Source: Hyalella azteca (Eukaryota; Arthropoda; Malacostraca; Amphipoda; Hyalellidae). Taken from it: DNA of 64,000 nt. Numbering within the stretch: the stretch's first letter is position 1; each line of letters starts with the position of its first letter. The notes below the pieces were generated by a model. That model was not told the DNA's origin, did not search any database, and was given only the letters and a program-made list of their open reading frames with translations. Both the position numbers and the translations under genes were made by a program. Positions 12,837 to 23,462 of this stretch are shown here, one piece after another. The stretch lies in assembly GCF_000764305.2 (NCBI RefSeq), contig NW_025938090.1:155999-219998 (forward strand), written 5' to 3'.

Positions 12837-12945
12837 ATGTAGCGGCCGCTACCGCTATACATGCTATAAATGTAGCGGGCGCTACCGCTACAATTGCTTA
12901 AATGTAGCGGGCGCTACCGCTACAATTGCTTAAATGCAGCGCGCT
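12837..12945. repeat. palindromic 32-bp subterminal repeats
   Basis: About three units of 32-33 bp each contain TGTAGCGG, a spacer of about 6 bp, and CCGCTACA, so every unit can fold into an 8-bp-stem hairpin. Units begin near 12838, 12871 and 12903, with a decayed fourth. Arrays of short AGCGG/CCGCT motifs beside a terminal repeat are typical of transposase-binding subterminal regions in hAT elements. Confidence 0.75.
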
Positions 12946-13210
12946 ACTGTCCACCTTTGTCGCTGATGCTCAGCCACGTCAGCGTGGGGCTCGAGTGCCA
13001 GCAGGTCACCACCTCTGGCGAGCGCGTCTCCGGTTCCCAGAAAACGAACACTCGCTGTCTGTTCTCAGGCGCTGCGATGATAGGATAGATAATCATTACA
13101 CGCTACTTACAATCAACGGCATCGTAGTGACCATCGATGCAGCGTTCCTTATCTGCATAACGGGTGTCATGCGCTTTATTTTTCCAACAAGAGACTCAAG
13201 CGACAAGTAG
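12946..13210 (+). other. GC-rich segment inside possible hAT remnant
   Basis: This stretch is richer in GC than its surroundings and has two overlapping plus frames of 64 and 94 codons. One frame reads GERVSG, reminiscent of the SERVFS motif of hAT C-terminal dimerisation domains. The match is short and may be chance. No intact transposase is present. Confidence 0.2.
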
Positions 13211-14450
13211 TTTTTTCATCAAACGAAGATATTTGTGGGTAAGTTTGATGCAACTATTTTAGTGTAGTGTATCTTAGTGTAGGAAACCGAATTCATGGTT
13301 CAGCAATTAAAAGCATTCAGGAAATGAAAATAAACGCGCTAATTAAACGCGTTAATTTATCTATATTTTGTAAAAATTTGAAAAAATGGAGTCCAGAAAA
13401 TTTTGAGAGAATTTTCTAAATTTTTCCTTAAGAGCTTCAAATTTACTTTATGAATTTTTATGACAGTCTCGAAATTATAGATGTGTTCATATAAACTTCA
13501 AATTAATCTTTATCAATAAATATAACTGTACCCAAATCCAGACTTGTCTGCTTACCATCTGATTGCCGTGGCCTGATCCTTGTTGCTTCCTAATATGGCG
13601 GCGTCCTGCGCAGTCTTGCACAAGCTTGCATTAAGTCAATGAGATCGCAACGTTTAAATTCCGCTCTATTGAGCTCAACTTATAAAGGTTAATTTGAGGG
13701 AAGAATTTTTCTAGAGCAATAGGAAGATTTGGAACAGGGGCCGTAAGAGCGAAGATATCGTCCCACACAGTAGTTAAAGCTGCCAGAGGTCACAGATCTG
13801 ACCTGATCTGCTTTCAAATAACCGAGATATCAATTTTTCATGGTAAAGTGCTGCGCATATCGCAATATTATGTGATTTAGCTTAACTCCTAATGAGGCAA
13901 CGATACCATGAAAACATAACATCAGAGAAATATCACATTGTAGCTACAATTGTACTCTTATTTTGTGCACTTGCCGTGTAAGAAATCATAATTTTTTGGA
14001 TTTCGCCGCTCTGATCGATAAAGAGTTGACGGCAACGTATGCATTATTGGGCCACTGAACGTCAGTTTCCTCGGCACTCAAGCTTCCTGAAGAAGGTGAC
14101 ATTTGAGACTCTTATCTTATTGGTAGCTCATAAGAGCGCCCTCCAAGCAATACGACCTGACCGTCCTCTTAACGCCGATATGTCAACGAGCAGCGAAGAG
14201 AAATGTTTCTAGTGATCGTGCATAAAATTAAGTTCAACTGAGCAGACATACTGGAAGAAAACATAAACTAGTATCTCGAATGACTTCCAAAGATGTCATC
14301 AGGATACTATTAAAATACCTTACCTAAAAACATGTTTTTGCACTTACGAATACCACAACATGCCGATTATATAGCAATATCTATAAAAATGTACGAGTAC
14401 GGATATCTCGTGGGAAAATTAACATAAACACGCCATCTCATTGAAGAAGT
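13211..14450. other. unannotated AT-rich DNA
   Basis: No recognisable gene, array or inverted repeat. The sequence is mostly AT-rich with a few moderate-GC patches, for example near 13560-13630. Confidence 0.5.
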
Positions 14451-14472
14451 TTAATAAATTCTGAGAAAAATG

Positions 14473-14694
14473 CTAAAAGTGTAGTTGTTTGTGATTTTGA
14501 AGCAACATTTGAGGTAACGGAGCTGTTTTCTTGAACAAGAATTGGTGGCAACTAAATTTTGGTCGCATGGTTGAAGCTGCTGCCACCGAGCGGTCCACTG
14601 AAGTTGTTCTCTCAGCGCCGACGTAGTCTTCATCAAGAGACACACTGAAGCCGCTGCTGCCACCGTGTGTTTCTCTTGCAGAACCTCTCATCAA
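14473..14694 (-). CDS. possible 5' coding exon, unrecognised 73-aa frame
   Basis: The minus frame starts with ATG at 14694 and its first 50 residues are rich in Gly, Ser, Asp, Glu and Thr, for example SGFSVSLDEDYVGAERTT. The segment has clearly higher GC than the flanks. Just upstream on the same strand, TGTCATTTTTTCCAG is a good splice acceptor, and all three frames between it and the ATG contain stops, as a 5' untranslated exon would. The last 25 residues turn hydrophobic and basic and may be read past a missed donor. An overlapping frame (14451-14663) is also open. No domain was recognised. Confidence 0.22.
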   Translation of the reverse strand: MMRGSARETHGGSSGFSVSLDEDYVGAERTTSVDRSVAAASTMRPKFSCHQFLFKKTAPLPQMLLQNHKQLHF

Positions 14695-14701
14695 AACTTA
14701 A

Positions 14702-14902
14702 TTACAACCTGGAAAAAATGACACTTTTGCACCCGATTTCATTTGCGTTTACGAGAGCAGACATTTGCACAGTAAGAGGTGGGTATGGAGGAAAGGGGGC
14801 AGTATACCCGCTGGGGGGCATTGACTGAAGGTCTGTGAACTCTAAAAGGTTTACTGTTCGGTAGAGCTGGCAAGAAGGCCTCGAACATTCGCTGCTGTTC
14901 AT
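14702..14902 (-). CDS. possible proline-rich exon, unrecognised
   Basis: This 66-codon minus frame contains MPPSGYTAPFPPYPPL, a proline/tyrosine-rich stretch that does not come from a tandem repeat. It lies immediately upstream of the frame at 14473-14694 on the same strand, but I could not join the two with a splice that keeps frame. It could equally be chance. Confidence 0.15.
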   Translation of the reverse strand: MNSSECSRPSCQLYRTVNLLEFTDLQSMPPSGYTAPFPPYPPLTVQMSALVNANEIGCKSVIFSRL

Positions 14903-14904
14903 GC

Positions 14905-16828
14905 CTCAATTACCTACACTGTGATATCTTTTCGCAGGTTCTCATGAGTCGATTTTGGACGGGCTTTTAATTTTTGTTTTTGAATTTTTTTTATAACTGT
15001 TCAATTGCAAACAGTGCATTTGACGTAACTTTAAGTGAAAAAAACCGATACTAATAAAAAAATTTTGAGTTAAATAGAATCATGTCGCTTAAAAATATTT
15101 CAGTGAATGGCTTCAACTATCACTGTCGGATGATGCCTGCAAAATTCTTTAGGGCATTGTTTAATAGATCACAAATAAATAGCAAAATTGCAAACTGAAT
15201 GCCAAATTTTTAACAGCATTGCCTTCCTCGCTATAATAATATCGACGTCTCCGCTCCATATAAACTTATATACTGTATAAAAGTAGGAATATAAAATATT
15301 AATTCAGAGAATGCCCCAAAAATTGAAAAAGGCGATTAGCTAGCACAACATTTGTGTTGTCGGTCTGCGTAATTAGACAAAAAACGCACGGCAAAGAGGT
15401 ATCTGCATAGCGTGAGTTGCTATTTCTGGCAGCGCTGCGCTCAGTCAAGTGCACCGTATTTACTCCTGCAGCTGTAACACATTAGCACCCGTACCTCCGT
15501 GGCCTGAGCTGTCAACTCAACCATATTTTCTGGCCATTCGTGCTTATGAACTCATTTCGCACAACACTGTTTGTAAAATAATGGAGAAGTCCTGCAGCAT
15601 TGAGCGGTCAGACTTTTATCGATGTTTTGCACCAAATTTTATTCGCTGAGTAGCATATGCAAGATTGTAATCTCAACGGAATTATAATTTCAACATTGTT
15701 TTATGATGTTGGTGTTTCCTTACCACACAATCAGTAATTCCATATGAATTGAGATGCTACATAAATTTTTCGGAAGCCTTTCTCTCCCGTTCAAGAAATC
15801 TTCAAAGTAACCAATTATCCATCTTATAAAGTATTAAAAATGATGATTACATTTATTTCACTTCACGCTGTGTCAGATACTTGTAGTGAAATAAATAATG
15901 GAGTGAGTAAGCCAATGAACGATGGTAGGATGGCCGGCGTTAATTGCGCTATAATTTGCATGGCGTGGAGCACATGGCGCTCAGCTGCCTACAGTAGCTC
16001 ATTAGGAGCCGGGCGGGTCTCCCTGATACCCGATACTCTTCTTAATAAAGCCGATAAATAAGATTGCCGTTCATATAAGGAGTCTAATTGCTCTTTACAT
16101 TGCTCTTATCGTCCAAAATGAGACTGGCCTCCCTGCTTTGCATAATAATATTCTCATTTCTTAATTAACCTTCCTGATGTACGACCAAGGCCAGACCATG
16201 CACTTCATGAGCTCGGCATTTGAATGCAATAGAAATCTGTAGGTCCATCTCCGCGTGTGCGGCAATTATACACTAAGAAATTCTTAGGATAAACCTTTAA
16301 TCGGCCGACGATCGTACTCCATTACTCAGTTTAGGCGTCGTATAGAACAGCAGATCGTCAATTACATGCAGACCCTCCAATGCTGGAGTCCGTGGAGTGT
16401 TGCAATCGATATTTTTGAAAAGATCCGAGAAGTTTGATCACCAGCATATAATTCAACGAATCAATTCTTTATGGGCCATTTTTGAACTGCTATTCCAAGA
16501 ATTTATGGCTAAAATTTTGGGCTATGCATTAAATTTTGTTTAGTATCGAAGGAGAACTCAATGTTTCAGGAGCTCTATGTCTTCTTGAATCTTGATGCTT
16601 CCTTGTATCTTGATGTCTTCTTGTACCTCAATACTTTATTACTCATTGCTTCTTCATTCTCACACCTCAATCAATCTTTTCTTTCAGATCAATGTTCTAT
16701 TTCATCTCTATGCTCTCGCTCGTCATTACGCTTTTTAAAACGAGCTGTGAATGACGTGATAATTTCACTGTAATTATTTGCTAGTTCTTCTGAGTTCCTC
16801 GATAGTTGAGTGCAAAAGGTGAACCAAG
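14905..16828. other. unannotated DNA
   Basis: No gene or repeat is recognised. Plus frames at 15449, 15840 and 16561 (66-73 codons) lack any known motif. The last repeats leucine-rich stretches because TTGTATCTTGATG-like words recur at 16590-16640. Confidence 0.45.
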
Positions 16829-17158
16829 CGTTTCATCCGACCTATCAGGTCTTTTGAACCTTCGACCTGCGGCAAACGTTTCATCCGACCTATCATGTCT
16901 TTTGAACCTCCGACCTGCGGCAAACGTTTCATCCGACCTATCATGTCTTTTGAACCTCCGACCTGCGGCAAACGTTTCATCCGACCTATCATGTCTTTTG
17001 AACCTTCGACCTGCGGCAAACGTTTCATCCGGCCTATCATGTCTTTTGAACCTCTGACCTGCGGCAAGCGTTTCATCCGGCATATTGTGCCCTCGAAACC
17101 TTCGACTTCCAGCAAGCGTTTCTTCATGTGTATCATGTCCTTTGAACCTTGACCTGCA
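16829..17158. repeat. 48-bp tandem repeat, about 6.8 copies
   Basis: Units contain CGTTTCATCCGACCTATCAT, GTCTTTTGAACC and TCCGACCTGCGGCAAA. The inner five copies are nearly identical and the outer ones are diverged. Since 48 is 16 codons, several frames stay open on both strands; the minus reading repeats a unit containing MKRLPQVGGSKDMIGR. I treat these frames as by-products of the array. Confidence 0.92.
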
Positions 17159-17213
17159 GTGATTAAGCATCCGCTTCTTTTGCGTTGTTGCTGGATTTAT
17201 TGAAAAGTTATTT

Positions 17214-17383
17214 CTTTTTAGCGCATTTCCTCATTTATGGAAAAAATGCACTATTGTACTCGCCATGTCCGTCCGTCCATCTGTTTGTCTGTCTGTCCGT
17301 CCGTCTGTCCGTGACATCAAGTTTTCGTCGACGAGAAAATGCGCTCTGTCACTCACTGCTGTGAGTACTGAGTTATATTTTTG
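17214..17383 (+). mobile_element. dispersed MITE-like repeat, copy 1
   Basis: The element starts at TTTTTAGCGCATTTCCTC, has a core of TCCG/TCTG tetranucleotide repeats, then GTTTTCGTCGACGAGAAAATGCGCT, and homology runs on to TTATATTTTT near 17382. A second copy lies in reverse orientation at 58878-59036. AGCGCATTT.CTC and GAGAAAATGCGCT form an imperfect terminal inverted repeat. Homology continues about 40 bp beyond the second of these, so the true element edge is unresolved. No protein is encoded. Confidence 0.75.
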
Positions 17384-18756
17384 AAGCTATTGAAAAGAAT
17401 GTTAACTTTGTTACAACTTTTTATTCCAGGGTGTCCTCACGTCCGAAATTATCTAGGTTTATAATTCTTTGTTATGTATTGACTCAAATTCGAATGATGT
17501 TCCAATAATGTTCAATGGAGTTCCTAGAAGCGAATATGCATGTGGATAATTTGCACTCACATTTCTAGTGCAAATTTATAACGTTTAGAAATTGAATGCA
17601 AGACTTATTTTATAAGCTTGACATAAAAAGACGGTAATTATATAATTCATAAGAGCTATTTAACAAATAGGATATATTCAAAAACGATAGGATATAGTAC
17701 GGCAAACACCTGCAAATGCTGCTTGTGGTGCGCAGCCTTCACCAGGCGCGCAGGGTACCATGCAGCGACAGCATGGAAGATCAAAGAGAAGATTATTATA
17801 TTTCTCTATTAAAGCAGTTATAGCTCTTATTTATTTACATCATGTTACAAAATTGAGATTTAGGTAACTCTAAATTCCAGTTCAGAATCTGCAGGAAGAA
17901 TCTGAAACTGAACGAATATTTCGAAGCTTGTTTGCATGTTAAACTCAAGGTAAAAAGTCCCGTCCAATACCGGCTCGTGTCAGATCTTGTTGATAAACGT
18001 GGATCGTAATTGATCGATGTTTCAGGCTTGATTTCTGGCAGTTTAAGTTTAAAACTCTTATCATTTATTAATATTCGCGGACAAAATATTTTAGAGAACA
18101 AATTAAGATCAGTAAATTATTTCGAAGCGGCTAAGAAAATCATTAGATAGTTCGCTGCTTCTTACGATATTTATATAATGTTTCGATACCTGAGTAGGAA
18201 CGGTGCAACTTTTCCTTGAGTGATAACATTTCATATGCTTCCCTTTCAACTTGCACTGAGAACCAAAGAAACAATGTACCCACATGTATGTGAGTGGCTT
18301 TACAACAAATTGTTAGGCATCATTTTAAAATAAATTTGCCAATAATTGGGTAATGCGATCGTGTTTACGCTTCACAACTGAAGCAGTTCAGCATTAAGAC
18401 CCTTCGACTTCTTTGTGCTGCTTCTCTTACATTCAGTGCTCAGCCATGAAGGCTTCTAAGCGTCCTCAAGAGCACCACAAACGATCTCAGCTTCAATCAG
18501 TAGCACATGTCTTAAACTATCAGAAGCTCTATTGCCCTGTTTTAAGGCCATAATTTCACCAGTTGCATTAAATCAGACTGTACCTACTATTGACCGCGTT
18601 TTGTATGGGTCTGAGCAGTAGAAACTTTCAATAGTATATCATAAATTTATCAGATAATCCCCTCCATGTTTGGACATGATGCTCGGAATAGCAAAAAAAC
18701 TTCATCTTAAGACTCTTGCGCCCAGGCAAACGACGACATATCGCGTGACAGGTAGT
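17384..18756. other. unannotated AT-rich DNA
   Basis: No gene recognised. An 88-codon minus frame at 17835-18101 reads as a plausible mixture of residues but matches nothing I know. A GC-rich patch lies near 17700-17775. Confidence 0.45.
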
Positions 18757-18853
18757 GTCTTGCACTGCATGCTGCTCACTGATGACGTGGTGCAGCTGCT
18801 GTCTTGCACTATGTTCTGCTCACTGATGACGTGGCGCAGCTGCTGTCTTGCAC
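18757..18853. repeat. 44-bp tandem duplication
   Basis: CACTGATGACGTGG occurs at 18777 and 18821, and the intervening GCAGCTGCTGTCTTGCAC is repeated with it, giving about two copies of a 44-bp unit. The array is contiguous with the 29-bp array that follows. Confidence 0.85.
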
Positions 18854-18969
18854 AACGTAGCTTACCGTGCTGCAGCCGAGATAACGTAGCTTACCGTGCT
18901 GCAGCCGAGATGACGTAGCTTACCGTGCTGCAGCCGAGATGACGTACATGTCGTGCTGCAGCTGACATG
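18854..18969. repeat. 29-bp tandem repeat, four copies
   Basis: Units of ACGTAGCTTACCGTGCTGCA with GCCGAGATG begin at 18854, 18883, 18912 and 18941; the last is diverged. The CTGCAG-rich composition continues loosely to about 19040. Confidence 0.9.
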
Positions 18970-20780
18970 ATGGATGATGCAGTGCAGTTGTCCAGGTGAC
19001 AGAGACACCGTGCTGTTGCAGTGGTCAGAACGAGTGCTGCAGTGATGGTCGCATATTTTCATCAATATATTCGTGATCTAATATTGCTAATCTGTCAGCA
19101 TTACACTGTATAATCTCTCATAACATTGCCAGATAGAAAAATAGCACGTCTTTCTGTAAAGATTTGGTTTTGAATTGATTGTCGTGTGTCGGTTGCTCAA
19201 TATTTTTCAAGTTTTGCTAACTCCTGCCAAAAATATCTCATTTTTTCTCAAGTACAAAAATCAACGATTATAGAGAATTGCCAAAGTATTTGGCAACAAA
19301 ACGGTAAACTATACATACATACGAAATTTCATACTAAGGTTCAACTTACTGATATAATAAAGGAATAAAAAGTTCAGTGTCTTTGACCAACCACTGAACG
19401 AAGACTGTACTGCAGTGCGCGTGGACGATGGAAATTTGCGCTTAGCGAGGAAGGAAGTGGCGACTCATAAATCAAATGAAATTCCTGCTGAATTAAAAAA
19501 AATCGTTATTCACGTAAGAAATTTAGCTATTCGCGTAGCACCGAGAAGTTGAATGCTCATGGCATATTTACGGCGAATAAAAACAATGGCTGTGCTCTTA
19601 AAATATAATTTATACGTGGAGTAAAAAATTGGCTTATCGTAATAATGTTGCACATACGGGATCAAATATTTTAGCTGGCTCCAGAAAACTATAGGATTGT
19701 GTTATCTCATATGTCAGTAGGCAACTAGCTGGACGCATGAAACGTATCATGTACAGTACAGGCGGCAATAATACGCAAATCTCTGCCTTGGTGAACGCTT
19801 TCAAGTTTCACAGCTCATTTGGTGTCTCCGCATGAGGATTGGGTCGAGCCTTGCAAGTGGATGCAATTAAGACGGGCGAGATGCACAGTCTCGTATATCA
19901 GTTTGCATTCTCATAAAGTATTCAATAATGGCAATTTATTATGGGTTCTTCTAGCAGTTTCCTGATGTTGGCCTCGGCATACTGTACCTCAGAATTATGA
20001 GTCGACACTGAACATTGGAATATTTTTCTCATCGCTTAAGGATATAGGCGATTTTTTACCGTTTACTGAACATGGAGCAAAGATGGCAAGGAATTTAGAG
20101 CAAGGAGCCGCGAGCGGCTACCGTTTGTGAGGAGGGGATCAGTCAGGGTTGCGCCACATTATCGAGCACGGCTTATGACCGCCTATGACAGTAATTACAG
20201 CACTTGGCATTCCTGCCAGCCCAATATGGCCGAGTCTTCCACCGAGAGTGAGGTGAAAGCTGCCATGCATTGTTTCTGCTATCGCACTCGAGCTTACGAA
20301 GTTCTTTCGGCCTCAGACGAGATGATAGCTGGGCCGAAAATTTACGCACAGAGTGAGGTAAGTTCTCGCTCATGATGCAGTCTTTACACGAATGCTTCGT
20401 TGTCAAGCGTGAAGGTTCAGGACTTGGGGGACAGGGTGAAAAGCTTGCCTCAGGGCTGTGTCACCGACAGCCTCGCTCATTGATTTACACAGCGAGTCTT
20501 TGACCAAAAGTGGCGCGGGTCATTACGCAGGAGCAGAGAGAAAGGCGCGTCTTTGGCACGGACAATGAGAACCGCTGCCCTGCACCGCCGACCAGGATTG
20601 CTTGCTTGCTTTTTTTTATGGTCGGACGACCAAAAAATACATGCATCGTCATAAGGCCACAAATCACCGTCATGTTCTGCCTTAGAAATGATAATGGTGT
20701 GTGGAATAACTGGGTTCGCGGTAACCGCAAACTTGTGATCAAATAGGCACACAAATATAGGCACACAAATATGTCATGCG
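18970..20780. other. unannotated DNA with a moderate-GC block
   Basis: The first 1.1 kb is AT-rich and featureless. From about 20080 to 20620 GC content rises and several overlapping frames of 77-100 codons are open on both strands (20127, 20173, 20477, 20485, 20510). None shows a domain I recognise and they contradict each other, so no gene is called. ATAGGCACACAAAT is duplicated directly upstream of the MITE at 20783. Confidence 0.45.
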
Positions 20781-20782
20781 TG

Positions 20783-20998
20783 TACACTGTTACAAAAATT
20801 ACCGTTAACGGTATTACCGGCGTTTCAGTGGCCGGTCGGCACGTGAAAAGAAACTCCGTGTTGCCGTTTTTATTCTAATTTAACATTAGAAATACGCAAA
20901 ACATCGGATAAAAACGGCGAAACAGTTTATTTTCACAGGGCTACCCGCCACTAGAACGCCAGTGGGACCGTTTCTTCACCGTTTTTTCTAACAGTGTA
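20783..20998. mobile_element. MITE with near full-length inverted arms, TA ends
   Basis: The left end TACACTGTTACAAAAA is mirrored by the right end, whose reverse complement reads TACACTGTTAGAAAAAA. The complementarity continues with small indels through most of the element: left GGCGTTTCAGTGGC against right GGCGTTCTAGTGGC, and left GCCGTTTTTAT against right GCCGTTTTTAT. The centre is TTCTAATTTAACATTAGAA, itself a hairpin. TA at both ends fits a Tc1/mariner-type target duplication. There is no open frame, so it is non-autonomous. Confidence 0.85.
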
Positions 20999-21559
20999 GA
21001 GATTACACGCATAACATAGTTGCTACAGTATATATTATTTCTGAGGGGTAAACAATATAAATATACTGTATTCATATATAAGGTAATATACCAATATTTA
21101 AATATATATATGTATATTGCACATAATATATTTGTAAATGCTATAGTATAAATTGGTTACATAAAGCTATCTTGTGTATGACTTGCAAGCACTGGAAAAT
21201 ACTGAAGAATTATAACATATGCATGGGTATGTGGTGAAACTAAAGTCACGGCTCGCACTCCAGAAAGTCATTTTCAAGAACTACGCGCAATTAAGTGGAG
21301 TTAAATTACCATTTATTCAAACCATTTCAATTCGTCCCATAAAACAGAAGGGCAATTGTGCAGGATGATATAGTGTCAACAACATAAACATCTGTGCTTT
21401 AACTGAACGTTTTGTCCTGTGCAATTTTTTCTTTGATTTTGAAAATGTACCTAAAATTTGACGCATATAAAGCGTTTGCAAGCTTTTTGAGGCCACACCT
21501 GGACCATACTTTTTAACAATAACGTCGGATAATTCACTTATGTCAAAACTGAGATGTTT
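20999..21559. other. AT-rich DNA with one unremarkable frame
   Basis: Bases 21020-21135 are rich in TATA words. A 93-codon minus frame (21317-21598) ends inside this region and starts inside the neighbouring array. Its middle part is basic and mixed in composition, but no family is recognised. Confidence 0.45.
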
Positions 21560-21815
21560 GGGCCATGCAAGACTTTGTTTACCTCTCACTGAGAGCAATG
21601 AAAGATTGGGACCAGTGCACGACCAGTATTGACCTCTCTCAGCAAACGATGAAAGATCAGGCCGTGCAAGACCAGTGTTTACCTCTCAGTAAACGATGAA
21701 AGATCAGGCCGTGCAAGACCAGTGTTTACCTCTCTCAGTAAACGATGAGAGATCAGGCCGTGCAAGACCAGTGTTTGCATGTCCCTGCGAGCGATGAAAG
21801 ATTACGCCGGGCAGG
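21560..21815. repeat. tandem repeat of about 50-53 bp, about 5 copies
   Basis: Units contain TTTACCTCTCTCAGTAAACG, ATGAAAGATCAGGCC and GTGCAAGACCAGTG. The third and fourth copies are almost identical; the first and last are diverged. Small indels of CT between copies change the period. Confidence 0.88.
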
Positions 21816-21839
21816 AACGGACAAAATTAATAAATGTGC

Positions 21840-21891
21840 GGCCTGGGACCTATGAAGACCTATGAGGACCTGGGACCTGGGACCTATGGCA
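21840..21891. repeat. short GGGACCTATGA-type repeat
   Basis: About 50 bp consist of GGACCTATGA, AGACCTATGA and GGACCTG words in tandem, a low-copy 10-11 bp and 7 bp mixture. Confidence 0.75.
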
Positions 21892-23217
21892 TAAAAAAGT
21901 ATATTAAAATAATATATCTTCACTTGAAAAGCCACACTTTACTTTCCTACATCATTCCTTAGTATTGAGGCATCAATAGTCTCTTAATGTAATGTAATAG
22001 TCTCTTAATGTCTCTCTCAGCTCTTTTGTGCAATCGTCAGAAATACTTGCCGCCTGATTTGACAATTTTCTAAGAACATTTATTGAGACAGCAGGGAATT
22101 TTTAAAAATAAAATCGTATTTTCTTTCCAACTTTACGGTTTACTTACGAATCAGATTATTGGTAATCTGAAGGTCTCCCATTTCGATCTTCATCATGAAA
22201 AATTGCGTGGTCACATTTAAAAAGCTCGAAACAATTTCTGCACAATTCCATCACTCGTAATGTTTTCATCAAACACTTCACTGATTTGGCGACGAATGTC
22301 AATATTATAATGTTCATAATAATAATGCTTCGCCTGCATGTTTACATGATATCTTTTAAAATTTATGGCATGAAGCAACTCACCTAAGTTTCACACCACA
22401 GATTTGGTCTTGGTTCGTAACTTGCTCTGAACTGAACGTTATTCAATTACTGAATAGTTAAAATGATAGAGTGGGTATTCAGAATAAATTGCAGTAAGCT
22501 GTGCATAGAACAATGAAAAGCCAGTCATGACAAAAGGGCAACAATAAACCCCCATAGATGAAGCGCGGGAGCAAAACTTCGTCTAACGTGGTCGTAAGAA
22601 CTAACGTGGTCGTAAGAAGCCGCCGCTTTACATGCAGCCTCTCCAGATGGTCAGCGTGCTAATTAATCCCGATTCATTGCGAGGCGCCCGAGTCTCTCAG
22701 TATGTAAATTTGGCGAGAGTGAATGACCTGCACTCATCAGGCGCTATCTATAATAGCTTGCTGAAGCCTCCATCAATATCATTCTTACTCACATGGAACA
22801 TGTGAGTTGATGCTACGATAATGCCTACCAGTTCCGAGCATTGCATATGTTCGCTAATTTGCTAGGAGCCTTACTGCATTTCATTGCTCCGGCAGCAGCG
22901 CCTGTCTCGTCTAGAGCGCAAGAATATCGCTGACACAAGGAGTGCTAACTTACAATTGAATGACACGTTCACGATTTTAAATTTATTCTACAAAAATATT
23001 GTGTTCAAATGGATTTTAAATGAGCTTGAAGCTTAGTCGCTTCCTGCTGCGATTCTGGTATTTAAGAAATGACGAGTGACAAATTCAATCACAGTTCACA
23101 GAGCAAGATAAGTATAGCTTTTGTGATCAGGAGCTAAGCCCAATGTAGTTCATGGGCAAATAGAAGAATTTTAATTAAACAATTTTTTTGTAAAATTAAG
23201 GTTAATAATTTTTTCAG
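21892..23217. other. unannotated DNA
   Basis: Mostly AT-rich with a moderate-GC stretch at 22610-22930. CTAACGTGGTCGTAAGAA is duplicated in tandem at 22583-22619. No gene is recognised. Confidence 0.45.
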
Positions 23218-23462
23218 GCATACTCCACGATTTACGTTCTATCTTTGAAGTTACGGGTTAGGGATGATCAAATAAAAAAATCAATATTTTGATAAAATGC
23301 GTAATCAACGCTAAACAAAAATTTGAATTGCTAGACATTGACGCTGAATATGAAATACAAAATACTAGCTCAGAGATAAGTGATTTAGAAAACCAGTTAA
23401 AAATTATAAAACAAGAAAATTATGGTTCAGCTGAAGACTTACGATTTAGAATTAATCTTTAA
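23218..23462 (+). pseudogene. possible decayed exon with coiled-coil-like stretch
   Basis: A good acceptor, AATAATTTTTTCAG, ends at 23217. In the frame beginning at 23220 there are 13 codons, then TAG and TGA at 23259 and 23265, then 64 open codons to a TAA at 23460. The open part lacks an ATG but is acidic and mixed, for example ELLDIDAEYEIQNTSSEISD, then DLENQLKIIKQEN, which would suit a short coiled coil. It is unlike random AT-rich translation. Either the stops are lesions in a dead copy, or GTTACG after codon 10 is a donor and the two parts are separate exons. No family is recognised. Confidence 0.25.

Noticed and set aside
20127..20787. Cluster of overlapping frames of 77-100 codons
   Set aside because: Frames on both strands compete, none shows a domain, and higher GC alone explains fewer stops.
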